Source: Desulfobacteraceae bacterium (GTDB lineage Bacteria > Desulfobacterota > DSM-4660 > Desulfatiglandales > Desulfatiglandaceae). Taken from it: a stretch of DNA of 10,204 nt. The DNA lies in the NCBI GenBank assembly GCA_030612945.1, contig JAUWMY010000061.1, positions 1-10,204 of the forward strand, written 5' to 3'. The position numbers and the translations under genes are program-made. Positions within the stretch are counted from its first letter, which is position 1, and the number at the start of each line of letters is the position of its first letter. Of this stretch, positions 6,621-10,204 are shown in pieces. Below the pieces are notes generated by a model. That model was not told where the DNA came from. It did not search any database and was given only the letters and a program-made list of their open reading frames with translations.

Positions 6621-8150
6621 TCAATTTCCTTCCTCAATATCCGGTTTTCTGTCGAAATCCAGATTTCGCTTACGCTTGATCAATGCTTCGGCATCGTCGT
6701 ATTCTTCCCAGATATCCGGCTTCCCGTCGCCGTTTGTGTCTTCTTCAATGGCTGTTAGACGATTTTTCTGATAAAAATACCAGGTATCCACTCTGCCATC
6801 GCCGTTATTGTCCTCTTCCGCTCTTACCGCCTCTTCGGAATCGTTATAGAACCAGGCTATATTAAGATATCCGGTATTTCCGTCGTCCTCTTCGCTTTTT
6901 GTCAGTCTGCCGTTCTTGTTATAATGTTCTCTCAGATCAAGTCGGCCGTCGCTGTTTTCATCCAGTTCTTTAAGTCTTAAGACCCCTTTTTTGTAAAAAA
7001 AGCAGGCATCAACGTTACCATCATTATCTCCGTCCACTTCCATAACCATGGACCATTTTGGCCGGTCAAACCACTGGGCCGTTTCAAACCGGCCGTCATG
7101 GTCATTATCCTTGATGAGTTTTACTTTTCCCCCTTTTTTGTAAAAAACTTTCAGGTCGACCTTTCCATTTCCTTCTTCGTCTTTTTCCATTTTGAAAAGG
7201 CGACCATTTTGATAAAATTGCCAGGTGTCTGTTTTACCATTCAGGTCGGTATCACTTTCCGTTTGCTCCTTTTTTTCTTTCTGGTTGAAAAATATTTTAA
7301 TATCCGGTTTTCCGTCTTTATTCTCATCCTGGGTCTGAAGTGACATCTTCCCCTCTTTGAAAAATGATATGGTTTCAATAAATCCGTCACCATCCGCATC
7401 ATGTTCGACTTTGACAGGCTCACCTTTCTTGTAAATTCTGATTCTGTCAATACGTCCGGTGTGCCTTGTATCCTCTTCGATCTTTTCGGGAAAACCTTCA
7501 ATATCAAAATGGCAAAAAAAGTCTTTTGTACCATCGAAATTAGTATCTTTTTCCTGATAAAATGGTCTTCCATCTTTGTAACGGGTCATAACATCATATG
7601 CGCCGTTCCCATTGGAATCTTTTAGCTGCTCAAACGGCTTGCTGTCTTTGAAACGGGTTACAATCTCAAATCGCCCGTCATGGTCCTGGTCCTTTTTCTG
7701 TGTTACGACCTCTCCCTTTTGATAAGTGCGAAAGGTTTCCATTTTGCCGTCCCGGTCAAGGTCATGACAGCTTTTTTCCGGAAGACCTTCTGTATTATAA
7801 AAGATAAGCCTTTCCGCCAGTCCATCTCCATCTTCATCCACCTTCTTCTCAACAGGCCTATCATCCTTGTAGGTTTGCCAGACATTTACATTTCCGTCTC
7901 CGTCAGTGTCTCTGGTGCAAGAAAAAAGCCTGCCTTCCTGAAAATGGTAAACAGTGTCGAACCGGCCATCCCCATTACTGTCCACCTCCTGTTTGGAAAT
8001 TTTTCCTGCTTGATCAAAGTAGGTGATCCGGTCTATCTTTCCATCGTTGTCAGAATCCTGTTTAACAATATTTTCTTTTGCCAACGCCGTTCCGGGCATG
8101 AGAAGGAAAAAGATACCGGCCAAAACTAAAAAGAAGAGAAAATTTCGCAT
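6621..8150 (-). CDS. secreted protein of about 20 Asp-rich DxDxDG repeats
   Basis: 509 aa. Signal peptide MRNFLFFLVLAGIFFLLMPGTALA. The rest is an array of about 20 tandem units of 22-25 residues, from about residue 32 to the C-terminus. Typical units are DSNGDGRFDTVYHFQEGRL and DNNGDGRVDTWYFYQKNRL. Each has an EF-hand/dockerin-like DxDxDG loop, a hydrophobic residue and acidic position, then an aromatic strand (Y/F) and a G-R/K turn. Such loops bind Ca2+ in other families, so this is probably a periplasmic or surface calcium-loaded solenoid; the binding is inference. Units 9 and 17 (TRHTG, DGNTG) have degenerate loops, and the last unit is short. The start ATG lies 1 nt after the zinc-ribbon stop, with AGGA in the preceding gene, so the two are coupled. 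Sitting upstream of exbBD-tonB, it may be a ligand-binding or scaffolding accessory. I recognise no named family. Confidence 0.8.
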   Translation of the reverse strand: MRNFLFFLVLAGIFFLLMPGTALAKENIVKQDSDNDGKIDRITYFDQAGKISKQEVDSNGDGRFDTVYHFQEGRLFSCTRDTDGDGNVNVWQTYKDDRPVEKKVDEDGDGLAERLIFYNTEGLPEKSCHDLDRDGKMETFRTYQKGEVVTQKKDQDHDGRFEIVTRFKDSKPFEQLKDSNGNGAYDVMTRYKDGRPFYQEKDTNFDGTKDFFCHFDIEGFPEKIEEDTRHTGRIDRIRIYKKGEPVKVEHDADGDGFIETISFFKEGKMSLQTQDENKDGKPDIKIFFNQKEKKEQTESDTDLNGKTDTWQFYQNGRLFKMEKDEEGNGKVDLKVFYKKGGKVKLIKDNDHDGRFETAQWFDRPKWSMVMEVDGDNDGNVDACFFYKKGVLRLKELDENSDGRLDLREHYNKNGRLTKSEEDDGNTGYLNIAWFYNDSEEAVRAEEDNNGDGRVDTWYFYQKNRLTAIEEDTNGDGKPDIWEEYDDAEALIKRKRNLDFDRKPDIEEGN

Positions 8151-8151
8151 A

Positions 8152-8337
8152 CTAATCCTGTTTTTGGCTTACAAATGGGGTCACTGCCTGAATAATATAC
8201 CCGTCAGGGCAGAAAAGGATAGGCGATTTGCACTCAGGGCACTCTTTAATCGCGCTCTTCCCCAGCGGGCCTCCTTCAAAGGCAACCCTGATTTCAGTCT
8301 TACAGTTTGGACAACACCTCGTTACTTCTTCGATCAT
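8152..8337 (-). CDS. 61-aa zinc-ribbon protein
   Basis: Small soluble protein with two metal-binding knuckles, CPNC (residues 9-12) and CPEC (33-36), plus extra Cys at 8 and in FCPDG. The spacing fits a zinc ribbon of about 30 residues. There is no signal peptide or membrane segment, so it should be cytoplasmic. I chose the ATG at 8337-8335 because GAGGAGG lies 5 nt upstream; an in-frame ATG seven codons earlier lacks such a site. It sits between the FmdE-like gene (86 bp) and the repeat protein, whose start is 1 nt after its TAG. Function is unknown: a metal-sensing, metal-chaperone or protein-binding role is possible. Confidence 0.75.
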   Translation of the reverse strand: MIEEVTRCCPNCKTEIRVAFEGGPLGKSAIKECPECKSPILFCPDGYIIQAVTPFVSQKQD

Positions 8338-8364
8338 TTCATCCTCCTCACATCTCATTTTAAT

Positions 8365-8386
8365 CCACAGATTACGCAGATTCTTT
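8365..8386. repeat. fragment of a dispersed intergenic repeat
   Basis: The sequence AATCCACAGATTACGCAGAT (from about 8363) is an imperfect tandem of an ATCCACAGATTACGCAGATT type, a repeat I have seen often between genes of Desulfobacterota and other environmental bacteria. Only a remnant is present in the 86-bp gap between the FmdE-like and zinc-ribbon genes. Confidence 0.3.
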
Positions 8387-8423
8387 TAAAAACCAGGTCC
8401 CTTTAGATGCGATTGTTGGTCGC

Positions 8424-9347
8424 TTATTGATACACCACACTTGAATTGTTACCGGTCATGTCCAACCGGCAGTTCTCACACATCGGAAAACCGTAATTTT
8501 CGTGAATCAGAGACTCTGTTAAAAAATTGCTGCACAAAAAACACTTGCGGACCTTCTCAACTGCAAACACTTCCTCGTTATCCAGATCCATAAGTCTCGC
8601 CACCCGATCGTCTAAAAGTCGCTGATAGCAGACCGCATCATCAAGCGTAGCGCTTCCCTCGACAACTTTTCTTTCAAATTCGTTGAAGCGATTCTCATCG
8701 TCAAAACGGATTGTTTCCAAAGACAGTTTCACCCCGTATCCACCTATCCCTGACGCAAACAAATAAACATGCCGGTTGTGATCAATCACCTTGAGCTTCC
8801 GGTTCCCCACGGTACAACCCAGTACGAACTGTATGGCGTCTAATGCAGGGCTATTGTTGTTTTCCGCAATAACCATGATATCCCTTGAGGTATTTAGTTC
8901 CGGCAGAAGTTCAAGAGCCATTTGACACGCCTTGCAACCGAGGACCAATTCAGGACAAAGATCCCCGTGAAAATCGGCCACCCCTTCCAGGCGCATATGG
9001 GTCGACGATTTCCAGAGAGGCAGAACTATTGCTTCTCTCCTTTTTAATACCCGAAAGTCGAGGGTCCATCGAATAGGAGACGGAGTATGAAGTGGATCGG
9101 AATCAAAAAGATGGAGGTAGAGGTGGTAAGTGTTTCCATCTACAGTCTTTACCAGATACGTAAGATCATTAGGGGACAGATCTCCCTTGAACGTCCCTAA
9201 CAACTTGATCACCTTGTTGTATCGACCGTTGTTCGAAAACCCGAGAGGCCGCTGGCTCCTGTTATCGTAATCCACGTGCACAGTCTGCTTAATCCATTCT
9301 GCCTGTCCGCTGCCAATTGCTCGTAATTCATGTTCCATTTCAAGCAT
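8424..9347 (-). CDS. FmdE-family zinc protein with extra N-terminal domain
   Basis: 307 aa. An N-terminal domain (about 20-110) contains RPLGFSNNGRYNKVIKLLGTF and YLVKTVDGNTYHLYLHLF then WTLDFRVLKRREAIVL. It is probably a small beta barrel, perhaps related to DUF6504. The FmdE domain starts at about 118 with FHGDLCPELVLGCKAC (Cys131, Cys138, Cys141) and DAIQFVLGCTVGNRKLKVID around Cys178. A treble-clef zinc finger closes it, with CFLC at 269-272 and CENC at 290-293. FmdE was named from the molybdenum formylmethanofuran dehydrogenase operon of methanogens, but it is widespread in bacteria lacking that enzyme and its role there is unknown. No signal peptide, so cytoplasmic. I chose ATG 9347 because AAGGGGAAGAGG lies directly upstream; ATGs at 9377 (inside the terminator zone) and 9338 are alternatives. 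It is first gene of the operon. Confidence 0.8.
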   Translation of the reverse strand: MLEMEHELRAIGSGQAEWIKQTVHVDYDNRSQRPLGFSNNGRYNKVIKLLGTFKGDLSPNDLTYLVKTVDGNTYHLYLHLFDSDPLHTPSPIRWTLDFRVLKRREAIVLPLWKSSTHMRLEGVADFHGDLCPELVLGCKACQMALELLPELNTSRDIMVIAENNNSPALDAIQFVLGCTVGNRKLKVIDHNRHVYLFASGIGGYGVKLSLETIRFDDENRFNEFERKVVEGSATLDDAVCYQRLLDDRVARLMDLDNEEVFAVEKVRKCFLCSNFLTESLIHENYGFPMCENCRLDMTGNNSSVVYQ

Positions 9348-9360
9348 CCTCTTCCCCTTA

Positions 9361-9420
9361 AAACAAAAAAGCCACAAAGGTTTCCGGTCTTTCCGACCAT
9401 TATGGAAACCTTCGTGGCTT
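9361..9420 (-). terminator. intrinsic terminator / attenuator just before the fmdE-like gene
   Basis: On the minus strand AAGCCACGAAGGTTTCC (9420-9404) pairs with GGAAACCTTTGTGGCTT (9385-9369), one mismatch in 17 bp. A small inner hairpin GGTC-GGAAA-GACC is in the loop, and TTTTTTGTTT follows directly. The U-tract ends about 13 nt before the chosen ATG, so stopping here would silence the operon. That is the position of an attenuator rather than an end-of-gene terminator. No matching gene ends nearby on this strand. Confidence 0.65.
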
Positions 9421-9428
9421 CAAAACTG

Positions 9429-9487
9429 AAAAAGGCCATAAGACTTTAAAAGAGCGTAACTCTCTTTAAGCCTTCATGGCCTTTTTT
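9429..9487. terminator. bidirectional hairpin with T-tracts on both sides
   Basis: AAAAAGGCCAT (9429-9439) and ATGGCCTTTTT (9476-9486) form a perfect 11-bp stem. An inner stem of CTTTAAAAGAG with CTCTCTTTAAG closes on a CGTAA loop. It ends in T-runs on both strands, so it can act as a terminator in either direction or as an anti-terminator partner for the next hairpin (9361-9420). Confidence 0.55.
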
Positions 9488-9523
9488 ATTTTTGTATTAC
9501 CCTGTTTTTCTACGCACAGATGT

Positions 9524-9607
9524 TTAGCCTTCATGGCTAAGCTTGAAGTTACTGAATCTAATTTATTTATTATAAATTGTTCTAATAGATATCTTCTATT
9601 TAGTCAA
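9524..9607 (-). promoter_or_regulatory. leader hairpin and possible promoter for the operon
   Basis: A third hairpin, TTAGCC-TTCAT-GGCTAA (9524-9540), repeats the GCCATGAAGG core seen in the two downstream hairpins. Further upstream on the minus strand is TTGACT (9607-9602), a good -35 box, followed by AT-rich sequence with TATTAG (14-bp spacing, short) and TATAAT (27-bp spacing, long). Neither spacing is ideal, so the promoter is only tentative. A start here would give a leader of about 200 nt with three hairpins. Confidence 0.25.
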
Positions 9608-9683
9608 GAAACTTTTCGTTTTTTATATTATATTTAATTCTGATTGAGCGAAAATAATCACTTAATATACCCAATCAATATAT

Positions 9684-9750
9684 GTCATTCCTGCGAAAGC
9701 GGGAATCTAAGTGTATTTCCGACTGGACTCCAGCTTTCGCGGGAGTGACG
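9684..9750. repeat. REP-like palindrome
   Basis: GTCATTCCTGCGAAAGC (9684-9700) pairs with GCTTTCGCGGGAGTGAC (9733-9749), two mismatches, both G-U compatible in RNA. The CGTCATTCC-GCGAAAGCGGGAAT motif with a CTGGACTCCAG middle is a widely dispersed intergenic palindrome in environmental Proteobacteria and Desulfobacterota. It is GC-rich in an otherwise AT-rich stretch, consistent with an inserted repeat. Confidence 0.75.
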
Positions 9751-9782
9751 TAATGAGATTTTACATCTCGTTTATTTTGATA

Positions 9783-9956
9783 ACTCAACTTTCTGGGTTA
9801 AAATGTGCTTCAATGATTTCAATATGTTACATAGATAAAATCACAAACTTTATAGCATTATAAAGAGCTTCTATAAGCTATATTTTGGACATATGTCTGC
9901 ATAACGTATTGAAATAATATAAAATTATACATTGACCTCAAGTCAGAAAGTTGAGA
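9783..9956. mobile_element. 174-bp nested inverted-repeat element, possible MITE
   Basis: Outer arms CTCAACTTTCTG (9784-9795) and CAGAAAGTTGAG (9944-9955) are perfect. Inside are ATTTCAATATGTTA (9816-9829) with TAACGTATTGAAAT (9902-9915), one mismatch, and TATAGC (9851-9856) with GCTATA (9877-9882). All three pairs are centred within 4 bp of each other, so the whole segment is a large imperfect palindrome. TA flanks both ends (9781-9782 and 9957-9958), as expected for insertion into a TA site, but the region is very AT-rich and this may be chance. No coding potential. Confidence 0.45.
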
Positions 9957-10056
9957 TATAATATTTACAGGGATGTATTGTGGTTGCGTAATAGTTTAGT
10001 GCATTCTGCTAACACCGACCCAAAGAAAATATTTTTTGAGGGGTTTAAGTGTTCAA

Positions 10057-10204
10057 TCAAATAATGACGGTCAAAAATAACAATCCCAAGCATGTGATCA
10101 TCAGGCCGGCGATTGTTTCAATCAAATACTCAAGTGTAATCACCATGCCGCCATTTCCGGCAACCATTCCAAGCAAGGCGGTTTTGCCTAATATGCCCAT
10201 TACC
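10057..10204 (-). CDS. C-terminal part of an unidentified membrane protein (runs off window)
   Basis: 48 codons from the right edge to TGA at 10059-10057. The translation reads VMGILGKTALLGMVAGNGGM, then VITLEYLIETIAGLMITC and LGLLFLTVII. This is strongly hydrophobic with a Gly-rich first part and two likely membrane segments, so it is a convincing C-terminus of an integral membrane protein. I do not recognise the family. It lies about 700 bp upstream of the fmdE-like gene, with palindromes and terminator hairpins between, so it is probably a separate transcription unit. The 10056-9957 gap that follows holds no feature I can name. Confidence 0.5.
   Translation of the reverse strand, partial: VMGILGKTALLGMVAGNGGMVITLEYLIETIAGLMITCLGLLFLTVII

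Noticed and set aside
7241..7573. Lys/Arg-rich ORF within the repeat-protein gene
   Set aside because: It reads the Asp-rich repeats in another frame; its basic composition comes from GA-rich repeat codons.
6621..8150. CRISPR array, because of regular spacing of about 72 bp
   Set aside because: The periodicity is in the protein (22-25 residue units); the DNA repeats are divergent and the frame is open throughout.
9209..9439. 76-codon ORF upstream of and overlapping the fmdE-like gene
   Set aside because: It runs through the terminator hairpin and is in another frame from the well-supported FmdE protein.

Overview
The window (about 10.2 kb) looks like chromosomal DNA from a Gram-negative anaerobe, most likely an uncultured member of the Desulfobacterota (former Deltaproteobacteria). 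That placement is inference. It rests on an FmdE-family gene in the same operon as a complete TonB/ExbB/ExbD set, on good Shine-Dalgarno sites with some TTG starts, and on intergenic repeats of a style common in that group. No rRNA, tRNA, CRISPR array or transposase gene was seen. Every gene I can support reads on the minus strand, so transcription runs from high to low coordinates.

Layout in transcription order. At 10204-10057 is the last part of an unidentified membrane protein. At 10056-9541 lies an AT-rich, gene-free stretch with a REP-like palindrome (9684-9750) and a 174-bp nested inverted-repeat, MITE-like element (9783-9956). At 9540-9361 three hairpins precede the fmdE-like gene; the last is an intrinsic terminator placed just upstream of its ribosome binding site. 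Then come the FmdE-family zinc protein (9347-8424), a 61-aa zinc-ribbon protein (8337-8152), a secreted protein made of about 20 Asp-rich repeats (8150-6621), ExbB (6510-5905), ExbD (5821-5414) and TonB (5417-4755). A 282-nt leader with strong hairpins follows, then a TonB-dependent outer-membrane receptor (4472-2415), a 37-codon secreted peptide ORF (2276-2163), a DUF4198 periplasmic protein (2115-1354) and an exported tetrapyrrole-methylase-like protein (1264-356). At the end is the start of an APC-family amino-acid permease (229-1).

Read together, 9347-356 looks like one self-contained TonB-energised uptake system: receptor, private energy-transduction complex, and several periplasmic accessory proteins. 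Its substrate is unknown. DUF4198 and the tetrapyrrole-methylase fold point towards a metal, metal chelate or tetrapyrrole, but this is inference.

The most striking feature is in the receptor. Its reading frame is interrupted by two in-frame TGA codons separated by one codon (3071-3069 and 3065-3063), yet the same frame continues with receptor sequence on both sides. The two TGA codons fall inside the usual R-x-P-S-[LI]-x-D-L-[YW] segment of such receptors. A GC-rich hairpin with a G-starting loop lies 19 and 25 nt downstream, in the range expected for a bacterial SECIS element. A Sec-x-Sec receptor, a decaying gene and a sequence or assembly error all remain possible.
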